Positions 50,201-62,010 of a stretch of 64,000 nucleotides of DNA are shown here, piece by piece. Below the pieces are notes generated by a model that saw only the letters and a program-made list of their open reading frames with translations, was not told the DNA's origin and made no database searches. The stretch is taken from NCBI GenBank assembly GCA_013397115.1, contig VWZW01007079.1:285289-349288 (forward strand), in the 5' to 3' direction. The translations under genes and the position numbers were made by a program. Source of the DNA: Edolisoma coerulescens. Lineage: Eukaryota; Chordata; Aves; Passeriformes; Campephagidae. How positions within the stretch are numbered: the stretch's first letter is position 1; the number at the start of each line of letters is the position of its first letter.

Positions 50201-53026
50201 AACATTGGAGGAATGATAGAACAAGTCTAATTTCTTCTATTCAGGTCCTTCTTTGTTCTCGCTGCATTTCCTGCAGGCAGCTGTGAAGATCTGATCTGTT
50301 GAATTACCATGGTCTGAGAGAACCTGAGGTCATATTTCTTTAAACTGACATATGATAATTGTATTTAGCCTTCCTCTCGCAACATCATAGCAACAAACTT
50401 CTTTTTGTTGTTTGAGAATCAATATGGGAATATGTTCTGCACAGCAAATGAATTTTGGAGCAGTCCTGAAAGATGAAGTTTTAGGGGGACTCCTAACACT
50501 CTTTGTAACTGAATTGCTTTATTAGCTGTAGCTTCCTGCTAGAGTGACTGCAGATTTATACTGACAACTGTAGATGGGAACAATAAGAAAAACACTACAG
50601 ACAGAAGCAGAATCTGAATGGCAAAGCATCTAGGCAAAAGTTTGATTCTTTTTTTCTTTTTTTTCTTCCTTTGAGTAGTTGCCGGTGGGCAGTTTGGCCT
50701 TTTAGTGCTGCTATGTTGGGGCAATTACTTGATGAATTCTTCCTTTGAACCAGGATTTACAAGATCTGTTAAGAGGCATATGGTTTTTCTTGCTAGATGA
50801 AACGCATGACATTACTTTTAGAGGGGAAAATTAGATTTCAATCATAAAGATATCTTGTCTGTCTTCACAGATTATGATAGAGAGATAAAACCAAAATTGA
50901 TCACTTCTTTTTCTCCCCTAGAGAGTCCTGATTTCCATGCAACACTGCTGCTGTCCCAGCTCAGCTCAGTCTGTGCTGTCAGGGCATGAGGGTAATGAAT
51001 AAAATGGTCATTTTAAGTCTCTACATCAAACGGGTTCAAAAGAAGTAAGTCAAACTAGAGAGCAGAAATGATTTTTGGCAGCTACAAACAGGGAAAAGAT
51101 CCTGCTGAAAATGTTTAATCAGCAGTGTTCACCAGCTCCTCTGCTAGTTTTGGCAGGAACAGTTCTGTTATGTAAACTTCACCTTCAAAATAATATAATT
51201 AATATAGTCTGATAACCTGTGTCTGCATGTTAAAAGCTGGTAAGTTCATGGTTCAAACAGGATTTCCTTTCTGCTAATGCAGGAGATAATGCAAGGTTAG
51301 AACAAGGATGCACAGCAGTATTTTTGTCCCCCCCTTTTTTTCTTAGACAAGAACTCAAAGCTTGGCTATAATTTACTTACATTTCAGCTGCTGCAGTTCA
51401 GTGGGGGAGAAAGTGAATGAAATGTCAAGGTCCTTGTGGGGCTGGATGGACAGTGTTGCCTCCTGCCTTAATAAGTAAAAAGGAGTAAAATAAGGCCAGA
51501 AGGATGCAGGATTAATAACATTTCTAAATATATTCTTCCCTTATAGCAGTTCATATTAGATTCATTCTTGTCCCCCAGGAACCTATCCCAAATCAGATAG
51601 AATTTTAAGGATAAGAATTTTATGCTCCAATCCCCCCTCTCTGAACAGCACTTGGAAGAAAATTGTAAGGTAGGGAAAACTTCAGGGAATAACTGTAATA
51701 ATTCTTGTGTCTCTACTAAATAAGTAGATAGCTACTTTGTGTATTTGTTAAAGCTGAGTAGTCTTGCATGTTATAATATATTATTAAATTATAAAACAAT
51801 TACAGCTTATACAGGATTGCGCTTGCGAGTCTTTGATGCATTATTGCAGCCTGTGAGACCTTCAGCATTGACTTAAAAAAAAGTGTACAAAAATAATATT
51901 TCACATATTATTCAAAAGTAGGTGTGGTGTGTTGGTTCCCAAATTATCGTTTGCTTCTATCGACATCTATTGCCATGTCGTCTGTAATTGCTAAATCCAG
52001 TGTTAGAAGCTCCAGGTATTTCACAGTACAAAGAATTCAAAAGCAAATCTGAATGTGAAGGAAATACGAATGGGAATCATCTTTCAAAATGATTTCAAGT
52101 GTTTTTGCTGAAATTTGAGGAAGAAACTATTTCTGATTTGATTTGCTTCCCTGCTGTGTACCCTCTATAGCTAATGTATTTAAGACATTGTGTTTCCCTG
52201 AGTCAGTGTTCCCACTCCTTATGTAGTCCAGAGTGTTGTTGGATAGGTGATGATCCAGAGATGTTATACCTGGTCTCTGCTCCCACACCCCAGCATAGAC
52301 TTCTTATGGGTTTATCAGGAAGTGCAGCAAAGCTCTGGGTAACTTTATCTAGCAGCCAGAGCATGCTTTGGCCCTGATGAAATATCCTTGTGTCTGATAA
52401 AACAATAGCGTGTGACTAAGTGGGTGGGAGTTGCAGCCCTGACATTTATGCTGCAGGATGGAGGGTTTTCCCCCCTTTTCTAACCAGACACCCGACCACA
52501 GGAACTCTGAGGATCTTCAGGGACAGCCAGTGAGTAATTACTGCCCTTCCAAAGCCAGTCAGCTCATCTGCTTGTGGGGAGTGTCTCTAGACTTGTCTGT
52601 ATCCCTTTCTGTCTGGCTTGGTTTTTCCAGCCTCTCCATCCTTCAGGGTCTGTCATGACACCAGACCAATGGATCACGGCACGGGGGTGACCGATGCGTT
52701 CTTCAGGCCGAGAGAGAGAAACTTCAAGGCTGGTGCTGCAGGCACAGCCCACTTCTTAGGCCTGATTTTTCAACCCAGAAACTAGAGCCCAAGATCCTAA
52801 AAGAGACAAACTTGTGTTTGTCTTTTCCTTTTGGACCAAGTAGAGGTGCCAAAGTCTAACAGAGCAACTTATAAAATATCACCTAATTCCTCAAGTGTTT
52901 TCCTTGGCTGCCAGATGTGGAGGCTTTAGGGAAGCGGCCCAATGCCTTCCTTGTCTTTTATAGGCCAGTGTTTTCCTAAAGGGAGCCTTTTTAAAAATAA
53001 TTTGCTGTTACTAAATATCTTTTGTT
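47223..53026. other. Quiet non-coding sequence, two conserved-looking blocks
   Basis: No gene or repeat family was recognised. Around 48760-49130 the sequence is AT-rich yet complex, retains CpG pairs, and contains the 10-base palindrome 'cataattatg' (49065-49074) and homeodomain-type TAAT cores. Around 51940-51990 three CpG pairs survive in about 35 AT-rich bases. Both are typical of conserved non-coding elements. A T/C tract lies at about 50645-50672, and the 52440-52770 part is richer in G and C. Confidence 0.5.
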
Positions 53027-53042
53027 CCCCCCTCCCCCCCCC
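53027..53042. repeat. C-rich homopolymer tract
   Basis: Sixteen bases, all C except a single T (six C, T, nine C), lying in otherwise AT-rich sequence. Confidence 0.95.
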
Positions 53043-55508
53043 TTTTATTTCAATGAAATGTTGAAAATTTTGGAAAAACGGCCCTTTATATATGAAGCTT
53101 GTTTGTATTTGATAACTGACACAGGGAAGTTATACAGAAGAGACAAACAACAGGAAAATTCTTTTTTTTTCTTGCCTTTTCTTCACCCTGCAGACAAGAT
53201 TTAACAGGCAAAGCAGTTGGCCATGGTTATACTGTTTCTCATCTCATTTTGCTAGCATTTTTTTCACTCTAATCCTTTTAGCTTTATGCTTACCGGTGGT
53301 ATGGGAGGCAAACATGTCTCTTATTTTTTCCCACTCTGGCATATATTAGAAGTATGGCTATGAAATGAAAATACTCTTACAATAGAGTGAATACTATAAT
53401 AGTTATATTCTGCTGTACTAACCAGCAGAAGATTTATAATCTCCTCCATGCTTTAGGTCAGTTAATTTATAAAATGAGAACATCTTGTACAAATACCAAG
53501 ATAAGCTGAAATTTGAGACCTATGATCAGTTGCATCCCACGTTTAATTAGGCACATATAACAAATTACAAATAGTGATTATGGAAGAAAGGAGGGGAAGG
53601 CCACATACTGAGAAGAAAGTTTTCTGCAAGCTACTTTGGAGTAAATGAGCCCTTTAATTATCTGCACTAGTCTTTGAAATGAGGGTGTCTGACTACAACT
53701 GTTCTCCAAAACTAAATTAAAACCCAAAGAAAATCCAGTCATGTTCAGAAAGGATTTGCCAAAATTTCTTCATGGTGTAAAATGGCAAAAAGTGAAACGA
53801 AATTTGGGTGGTATAAATTCCCACGCTGGGCACCTCCCTCTGACCTTTGAGAAGAGAGAAGGGATTTTTAGGGTGATGATGAACAAACCCCCGAGGTCTC
53901 TGATCTGATAAGTCAGTTATTGAATTCAGTGTACTAAAATATGAGAGAGGTTGCCATACTGAGAAAGCGTGTCTGGATTTTCTGGTGTTTGAGTGGTAAA
54001 AGCCTTTCTTGGGCTATTAACTGTCTGATAATGTTTAATTTAGTGAAGTGCACAAGGTAATACGAAGGTGAGAAAAAGGCACTGAGAGAAAAGAAGATCA
54101 ACGATTGCTGCTTTTAATATAGTGTAAAATAATATGGCTCTGAGATAGAGTGGCTCTTCTGAAAGTTCACTCTTGCTTGGAAATGTAGGGATTTCCAGTT
54201 GCTGGTGATAACGGGACTTTGGAAATACAGCACTCTCCCTTGAGGCAGAACTTAGCAGCATCTGACTGTTATACTGATCAATGGGGTAGTGTGAGAGATG
54301 TTTAATTCTCACAGAAATTTATTGCTGGTGGAGAATGATAATAGGGACCTTGCAGGGAGGCTTATAGGAAATGGCTATTTATCTTGTGCTGTGTTTGTAG
54401 CCTTTTGTTAAAGGCTTAGCCTCTTAGACTGAAGATTGTCAGTGATGTGGAATATAAGTAAAATATTTTTCCCTGATGTCCTGTGCTGGATGAGTACAGT
54501 TAATGCCATCAGATGCAGGTAAAAGGATATTAGTAGAGAGCAAGGGTAGAGGAGGAGAAAGATGAATGATCCTGAAATATTAAAGGCTACTACCAGTGAT
54601 AGATGCTTAACACCAATTAAAAATTAAGAATAAAATAACCAAACAAGTTGGAAACTCACTGTTGATAAAACTGAAGTTTCAAATATTGCTTAGTGATTAT
54701 ATGTTGCCATATAAAATGGTTTTCTAGATAGTTGCAGATCATGGACAGGCTTACTGGGAGGGTAACATGAGACAAAACTGTAAGTTATAGAGGCCTTAGC
54801 AAGGAGGTTCCAGTACAACGGATGCAGAAGTTGTCTAAGGAACAAAAACCAGGTGCTCTTCAGAAGAGGGAAGAGCTGTGGAAGTGACCTGGCAGGTATT
54901 GCTGAGGACTGTGAGATTGACAAACATGTATTTGTCCAAATTTACACTGGAAAAAAACTTGGTTGAGGATTGAGTGAGAGCTTTGACAAGTTGGTGGACT
55001 TCAAGAGTGGACATGGCTTCCTAAAGAAGGATTAAATAGCTTCATCCATACACATAAATATCTTTCTCGTCAGTGTGATGCCCATCTGTTTCTTTCTGTG
55101 ACACAGTAGTCCGTAATTAGTGGGATAGAGCACCAGAATTCTGCAAGAAAAATGAACTGAGAAGAAATGTACTTTTTGAATGTATGGATAGTACTCACAT
55201 CTGTTTGTACCTCTTACTGAATCAGGTATAATTTTCAAAGGCAAAGAGGTGTCAGTGTATGAAAAATGATTTGGTTTTACTTCAAATGAAGATAAATTAA
55301 TAGAAGCCACCCCAGAATGAACTGAAACCTTGGGTGTAAGATAAAGAAGATCTAAAGGTTTGCATATTAATCAAACTGTGACACTTTGTTCCTGACTACT
55401 TGTACTGTTGTCACTTGCCTGCTCGGAAAGTCAGTTTAAGGCCATTCTCAACAGAATATGACTTCCTTTCCCAATCCTTGCTAGAATCAAAGGTGCCATC
55501 AATCCTCA
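53043..55508. other. Non-coding sequence, 53500-54050 possibly a regulatory element
   Basis: No gene or repeat family was recognised. The 53500-54050 part is complex, free of simple repeats and carries recognisable factor-type motifs: 'tgacctttga' at 53841-53850 (nuclear receptor half-site type), 'ctgataag' at 53905-53912 (GATA type) and several TAAT cores. Single motifs occur by chance, so a regulatory role is inference only. Confidence 0.45.
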
Positions 55509-55577
55509 TCTGAGTTTGGAGGTTAATATAAACTTTTTTTCCCCTTCTGAGTTTGGAGGTTAATATAAACTTTTTTT
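55509..55577. repeat. 37-bp tandem duplication
   Basis: The 32 bases at 55509-55540 are repeated without a mismatch at 55546-55577, giving a period of 37. Each copy begins 'tctgagtttggaggttaata' and ends in seven T bases followed by a C/T spacer. Exact identity points to a recent event or to ongoing length change. Confidence 0.97.
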
Positions 55578-56453
55578 CTCCCCTCTCTACCTTGATATAC
55601 AGTTTTGTGTGGGGAACACTTTTCAACATTTTAAGCCTTTAATTTATTGTTGCAAAATGTAAAAAACTACTTTTCCAGCTTATGTTTTTCTGCTAGGTAA
55701 CTGGCAACTTGCTTATGAAGATGCTGCCCTCTTAGTACTCAGTCTGGGAGTCAGTTCAGTGGTGATTTTTCTCCAATTAGAAAAGACATCATTAAGCTCT
55801 CCAAGAAGACAGTCTTTGTGAGGGTAGCAAGAGCTATCATCCCTGCTTGGAGCTCAACTAACCCATCCCTAAAATTCTTTGAGATTGGTTTAGTTTTGCT
55901 GTTCTTTCTTTCTTTGTTCCTGTTTCTCCTGCAATAGCTCAGCCTGCTATTTTCTTTTTTCCCTTTCTGACAGGAGGTCTAAGTGTTAAAATGCTTATTA
56001 ACATAAGCCAAAGCTATGAATTCAAGTACACCCACATTCAAACTGGAAGCTTGCCATCCGTGCCCACCTATGTGTGAAACCAGTCGCTGGTGCTGCTTTC
56101 AGACTATTTGGATTGAAGAAGCACTGGGAACATCAAGATATTTTTCTCTTTATTGTGACTTCAGATGCATTTTGGAGAGTTCTGTACAAGTTTTTTACTT
56201 CACCCATCTCTAATTTGTATAGCCATTGCTCTCTTCATCTTTCACATAGGTGTTAACTGCATTAATATTGCCATATGGAGGTTTTAATTTGCTATAATGT
56301 GACCCAGCATGCATAAAATGGAGGTTCTCTCAGAATTAGCTAAGTAGTTTTCATTTGATTAAGTACATAATGATTTATTTGGCAAACTTGCTATTTTGCT
56401 TCTTTCCTGGCAACTCTGCTTCTGTTTGATTTGCTGGTGGTTGTTTTGTTGGG
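55578..56453. other. Unique non-coding sequence
   Basis: No gene or repeat family was recognised. Open frames are below 70 codons. Confidence 0.55.
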
Positions 56454-56471
56454 TTTTTTTTTTTTTTTTTT
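56454..56471. repeat. T18 homopolymer
   Basis: Eighteen uninterrupted T bases on the + strand, preceded by a G/T-rich 'ggtggttgttttgttggg'. This is the longest pure homopolymer found outside the 36945-37108 tract. Confidence 0.93.
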
Positions 56472-57459
56472 GGAAAAGGATGGAATAAAGGAAAACTCTA
56501 AATGATTACTGACAGTACTACCTTAAATGAAAAGAGAAATAAAGTGTGATAGAAATATAGTGCTGCTTAAAGATGCTGTGCTGGCACTGGATGGAATATT
56601 TTAAGATTTGTTTTCATCAAACATGAGCTAGGTTGAAGGCTGGATTCAAGAGATAAAATGACATCGAGAGCTAGGTTATGCTGTTCCTATGAGCCTTGCA
56701 TGGAAATCATGGTGTATACTTCACTATATGAATGATAGCAAAGTTCTCATAACTGCAAATTCTTTATAAGCAAAAGTTAGCCGTGATTTGCATTTAACTG
56801 GATGATGGTGAGCAAGGTTTGCAGAAGCAGCAAGCAATACAACTTCATAGTAAGGAGGAAATCAAATATTGTTGTGTTACAATCTTAGGTGCTCACTGAA
56901 TTAATTTATAGGTCTCTTTTAATAATTCTTCTTCCAGTCACTGCAGAAAAAAATTGTAATAACAAACAGGGTAGAGAAGGAAGAGTGCTCAGAACTAAAG
57001 GCTGGATGAGCTGGTGGATAGCCTTGATCCAGGGCAGTAAGCAAAGCAGGTGTAATGGTAAATAAAATGGGTAATGGCCACTCTCTAGCAGTAAGATGAA
57101 ATGGCCCAGAGCAGCACACATTTTCTCTTCCCTCTCCCTTGCCCAGTAATGTGGCCTGGTCAGTGCTGTTTATTAGGAATATCTCCTGGCTGTGCTCGGC
57201 TGAGGAAAGGGGGTGCTGAAGTGCACCAGGGAAGATGTCAGCAGTCTTGGTGATGCTTAAGCCTGGTTAATCACTGCTGTGAGCTTGAAGGCATCTTGTT
57301 TCTCTGCCTCTAAATTGCCTGCAGTTAAATACAGTTGTCCCTGTTTTTGTCCCTTGTACACTTTAGGCATGGCCTGTGCCATGTCTGGTTATCTGGAGTA
57401 TTTGAAAGTACAGTTTTCAGCTGAACACTCAGTTGGTACACTCTTATGAAGTTGATTAT
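56472..57459. other. Unique non-coding sequence
   Basis: No gene or repeat family was recognised. An octamer-type motif 'atttgcat' is present at 56786-56793. Confidence 0.55.
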
Positions 57460-57650
57460 TTTTATGGAGGTAATCAATGATGCGATCACAGGTATTGCTA
57501 AAGGCACACAGTGTTGGAAGAACCTGGCTCCATGTCTGACAACCTCAGTGTGAGGATGGGGGACTGACATTGGGCCCTCTGAAGCAGCTGCTTTCTGGGC
57601 TGAATGAACTCAGCTGTCTCAGCCTCTCCTGACAGGACAAGGGTTGCAGA
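57460..57650 (-). mobile_element. Diverged CR1 LINE fragment
   Basis: Read on the minus strand, this begins near 57650 with a block like 'gaggctgagacagctgag' and 'ttcattcagccca' (the CR1 'LGLFSLEK' region), then carries 'atggagccaggttcttcc' near 57535-57518, which corresponds to the CR1 'DGARLFS' block. The order and spacing fit CR1 after allowance for deletions. Stops and frame changes show it is dead. No CR1 3' tail was found, so this is an internal fragment, probably cut by later deletion. Confidence 0.6.
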
Positions 57651-59246
57651 GTCAGGTCATCTGCAAATGATTAACACCAGCTTTCCTACAAACCTTCAGT
57701 TTTCGAGGGGTGAGATGTGTGATGTTTTGTCATGCTCTGGACTGGTCAATGAGCAGTGTTCTGCCTCAGGTCTGCCTCATCCTTCAGCTTGTGTGTGGAT
57801 TGCTGGTGGAAAAACAGTGTCTTGGAAGATATGAAATGAACATATTTTTCATATGCTGTTGGTAATTGGAAGCAAATATTCAGGCTTTCCAGCAAGACTC
57901 TTTAATGGTAAGACTAACAAGCAGAGTGGTTTTGCAGGACATTTGGGACTCATTAGTGCTCTGAACTTGAAGATGTGTTACCTTTCCAGCTGATGCCTGG
58001 TTTGCTAGTCATCTATTAAAAAAAAAATCCCCTCTATGTTTTATAGAAAAAATACTGTTTTTATGGAAAACACAGTATTGACAATGCAAAAAAAAAAAAA
58101 TCCAGTGTAGATGGTTACAAAATCCAGTAACAAATACTCTCATCTCATCCTGCGAGAAAAAAATCAGGACAGAGGACTCCACTGAATGCTTTGCTCACAG
58201 TGTCATAAAACCCCTGTGGTGAGATGGAGTTAAGGCTGACATGCTTGTAACCATTTAGGAGCAAAAAATTCTCAGTGAGGGATATTAGTTATCCCCCAAA
58301 CAAGTACTACATATCAAAAAATAATTTGCTGTCAAAGGAAATCTTAACACTTCAAAGTGTGGAAATAAAATATTAAGGGATCCAAGTAATATTAAAGTAG
58401 CAATGCTGTTCAGTAAGAAAAATAAAAGTAATTGGTGTTTATGGATCAAACAAGATAAAAAAAGATGACCTTTTTATATTCCTTCTCCTCTGCTTTCACT
58501 GGGATAAAGTGCTTGATTTAAGGAAAGTTGCTCCATTCATGAGCAGTGAGTGAGCATGGCTCACTTTAAATCATGTGTAGAAATGTTTGAGTTAGAGCTA
58601 CATGTATATTTTATGTGCTTATTTGTACTGGTTTATTTCATTTGTACTTGATAGTTTTGTGCATTAAGCCTCAGTAAGAAAAAATGTTCATAACTTATTG
58701 TGTAATATCAAAATCAGAGGGATTAATGGGAGGATAAAGTGGATCAGGCAATTGGTGCAGCCATATGAAAACATTTCATAGATGGTTTGATAGTATGATA
58801 AATGCCAAAAAGTCTTCCAATGCCTAATTCCTTAGCTAATAAGAAACTTTGGGACCTTTAGTGGGCAGTCACAACTTGCCTGAGAAGAAAAGCCAGTCAC
58901 CAGTAGCAAACCACCTGTGTCAGTGCCAGCAGAGGTGGTTGCAACCTTGTGCATTCCATCAGGTTGCGGAAGGGATAGACTTGATCAACATTTCTTAATC
59001 AAAGGACTGGCTAATTTTTCTGAGGAGAAGTTCAAATGCATCTGGGACTGATTTACGCAATACTGCCACGGTGGATTTGCATTCTGAATGCATGAAAAAA
59101 GCTTTTCTGTGTGTTAATTTTTTGTGTTTAATTTTCCCTTCCCTGTCCATCACCCTGTTTCGTGTGGTTGTCCATGAGCGTTGGAAGGTGCAGGTCCCTT
59201 CTGTCCATATTTGCTAAGGTTCCTTGTGTCATACAGCCCCTCAGGT
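57651..59246. other. Non-coding sequence with A runs and a small hairpin
   Basis: No gene was recognised. A runs lie at 58018-58027 (10) and 58088-58100 (13). Between them 'aatactgt' (58051-58058) pairs with 'acagtatt' (58072-58079), with further T-A pairing inside, so a small hairpin is possible. The remainder is AT-rich and unique. Confidence 0.55.
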
Positions 59247-59303
59247 GTGTCCTGGACTGAAAGGCACTGAAATTCCCTTCCAGTCTGCATAATTCTGTAT
59301 TCA
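59247..59303 (+). mobile_element. Probable CR1 3' tail fragment
   Basis: 'cctggactgaaaggcactga' followed by 'aattcccttccagtctgcat' and 'aattctgtattc' has the layout of the last 50 or so bases of a CR1 element (a 'tggact...gat' block, then 'cccttcca', then an AT-rich end). It is short, and no upstream CR1 sequence is recognisable, so it could be a heavily truncated insertion or a chance likeness. Confidence 0.45.
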
Positions 59304-61410
59304 GGGATATCTTGCATGATATTTAATTAATTTTGATGATGTGGAAGGTCAGAAATCTCTGTTGTTCTTTTGGGACAGGAAAAGGCCAACACATGCTAAA
59401 TTTTTTAAAAAGTGAATTAAAGTGGAATAATTAAGCTCAATTTAAGTAATGGTTTTGTTTGTACAGTCTCAGAGCAAGTAAGTACTATCTTCCCCAACAT
59501 GTGTGCTTTAATTGTCACACCCAAAAATATTCAGATCCCTGCTAAAATAGGGAGGAAGGAAGATAATGCACAGTTTCCTTAGTTTATGTGGGTTTTGTAC
59601 AGGCTATGAGAAATAGAAATACCAACATGTTCATAATGGTTTTTTGGTACAAGAAGTTGATTTAGGTCTAGAAAAATTACTTGCTTTCCCAGAAGAGAGC
59701 TATGCTGCTGCACAATTTTTTTCTCCACGAACTCAACCCAAATGTGTTGAGTTTCAGTATGGAGCTGAAAAATAACCACATTTTGTATCTCAACAATTAT
59801 CATGAGCTGCCTCAATTTATTAAATCCCGAGGCCTGTGTTTAAACAAAAGGGGACAGAAATGGCAGGTGAGCATTTCCCTAAACTGAGAAATAATTGACT
59901 AATTTATGGCAGATGACAACTATAATTTTGCAAAGAATGAGACTTTCTAGTATTTATTATGATTTTATTATTGTGATAAGCTCAGAAAGTCACTGCACTC
60001 TCCTATGTTTTGAGACTTGTAACAATACTGTAAACTCCTGCATCAGGCACCGAGAAAATGGTAACATTGGCTTAGGTTTTAAGGGAGTGCTCAAGTTTTT
60101 AAGATTGTTTTCCAGTTTTGGACTGCTTAATGGTTAACTCCTTTTTCTGAAGCCACCAAAGTTGAAAGGATTCTTAGAACAAACTGAAACTTGAGAATCT
60201 CTCAGGAACTTGAACTTGAAGAAAAATAACTGAGGCCACAAGTTAGCAGCATTTTATGACATTGCAAATATTTCATCATGCAGCACCAAAACAATTTGGC
60301 AAGGGAATAACATAACATTATCTGAAATGCAGAGTGAGATCTAAGTGAGCTAGACTACCTAAACTCTAAAAATAATGAAAAAGAAACAACCTCCCCCCAA
60401 TTTACCTGTCAAAGGCAGCTGCAAGCTTCCCACCCTTCAGTTTATTGTAGCATACATCATTCAACATTTTGTTACAGTGTGTATGTCAAAAAAAAGCCGC
60501 TGAAGATAAAATAACTAATTTAAATATTTTTCTGCATTTGAAATATGAATAGTTTGTTGCCTAAAAGCAATCAAAGATACTGTGTTAATGTGTGGTATGG
60601 AGGAAGAGATGACAATTGATGCACTCCAGGACGGAGAAATTTTTTTACATTATAAATGCCAGGCTAATTTGTTTCACTCTGAGCCATTGCTATTGTGCTA
60701 CTGGGCTGTTGTGCAGTCTTGTCAGTTGTTTGCCTGAGTAAAAATAACTGTAATTTTCACACTTGTCTCTTCCTACAGTTTGTAAAAGCAGTTGGTTACA
60801 ACATCAAATTAAATTGATATCTGCTGAGCAGATACCAATTTAAAAAAGTTCTCAACAGGTTTTTTTTTTTTCAATCGTTTATAAAAAACCCACAAATGGA
60901 CTTAGAGGCACCCAGGAGTCCTGTTTTCAAGCATGCTGTAGTTCTTTGTCAAGGAGCTTTAGTAGTGCTTTTTGCTTAAGCTCGCTTCTCCTATGCAAAG
61001 CCCCTGTTGTGCTGTCAGGGTTGTGTGGGAGGCCAACCCTCCAGGCTGCCCGTGCAGGTGCATCAACAGCTGCAGAGGGAGGGAGTGTGGTGGGGGAGCA
61101 TTTCCCTCCAAAAATGATCTCCTACCCTGGATTCTGATTCCTGGCAGAGGTGAAACCAAGGATGTAGCTTTCCATAAACAAGCAAGTTTTTTCACATGTT
61201 CAAGGTGGGTGCTGTGGTTGTTGCTAATCTATTTTGCAAAACCTTGCTTTGAACCCCTTTTCTAGGGCTGAAGGGAGTGTAGAGCCAGAAGAAGAAATAT
61301 ACCAGTGAGTCTGGTGTAGCATCTCCCCTCGGCCTGTGCTTACAAGTGAGTATTTACAGCAGACTGTGGCAGTGGAGGGAACAGGCCCCCTGTCCCTCGC
61401 CAGCCTCCAG
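59304..61410. other. Unique non-coding sequence
   Basis: No gene or repeat family was recognised. It contains a T12 run at 60860-60871 and a locally G+C-richer stretch around 61000-61130. Open frames are below 100 codons apart from the start of one that overlaps the tandem repeat that follows. Confidence 0.55.
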
Positions 61411-61454
61411 CAGTGCGTGGTCTCCCTAAGCCCAGTGCATGGTCTCCCTAAGCC
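61411..61454. repeat. 22-bp tandem duplication
   Basis: The units at 61411-61432 and 61433-61454 differ at a single position (cagtgcG versus cagtgcA) and share 'tggtctccctaagcc'. A few bases of a third unit follow ('agtgg'). Confidence 0.95.
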
Positions 61455-61820
61455 AGTGGATTCGGGTGTGTGTTATGTAGGATTTGTACCTGAGCAAAGA
61501 TGCTTGCAGGGGTGTGACTTCTTCAGCCCACTACAGTTTTCTTATCCCTATGCAATTTTCAAAGTGATGGTTTCTAATACTAGGGAAATATGCAAAGTTT
61601 TGATTGGGCTTTCTTTAAGCCTTTCTTGTATCTCCAAGGGAAGAAGTGTCCTGGGGAGTGCTTTGCTCCTTGGTTCTGTTTTCAAGGGCAGGTGTGGCCT
61701 GTGTGTGTGTGGCAAATGGCAGCACCCTGGCCTTGGCCAGTGTTGTGAAATCTTATGTGGACATAGGCACCTCTTAACTGCTCTCTTGGACTTCTCTTAG
61801 AAATGTTTTGGTCAGACTGG
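61455..61820. other. Unique non-coding sequence
   Basis: Covered by a 154-codon open frame (61336-61800, +) that includes the 22-bp duplication. It has no recognisable domain and ends just before a CR1 insertion. A short GT run lies near 61702. It is not called as a gene. Confidence 0.5.
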
Positions 61821-62010
61821 TCATAAAATTGTTAAGGTTGGAAAAGATCTGTAAGATTGTTGAGTCCAGCTGTTTACCCAGCAGTGTCATGTTCACCGCT
61901 AAACCATGTCCCCAAGTGCCACATCCACACATCCTTTAAATATCTCCAGCGATGGTGACTCTGCCACTTCCCTGGGCAGTCTGTTCCAATGCTTGCTTCC
62001 CCACCTTGGG
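61821..62010 (-). mobile_element. CR1 LINE, short 3' end on the minus strand
   Basis: The + strand begins 'tcataaaattgttaaggttg', the reverse complement of a typical CR1 3' terminus. On the minus strand the conserved last block of the reverse transcriptase is readable as 'HWNRLPREVAESPSLEIFKG' (about 61996-61937), followed by 'CVDVALGDMV' and then by the untranslated tail. The peptide block is intact, but it is only a small C-terminal stub of the protein, and the copy is cut at its 5' end near 62010. This is the clearest protein-level CR1 match in the window. Confidence 0.95.

Noticed and set aside
61336..61800. 154-codon open frame, + strand
   Set aside because: It runs through a 22-bp tandem duplication that shifts the reading frame between units, and no domain was seen.
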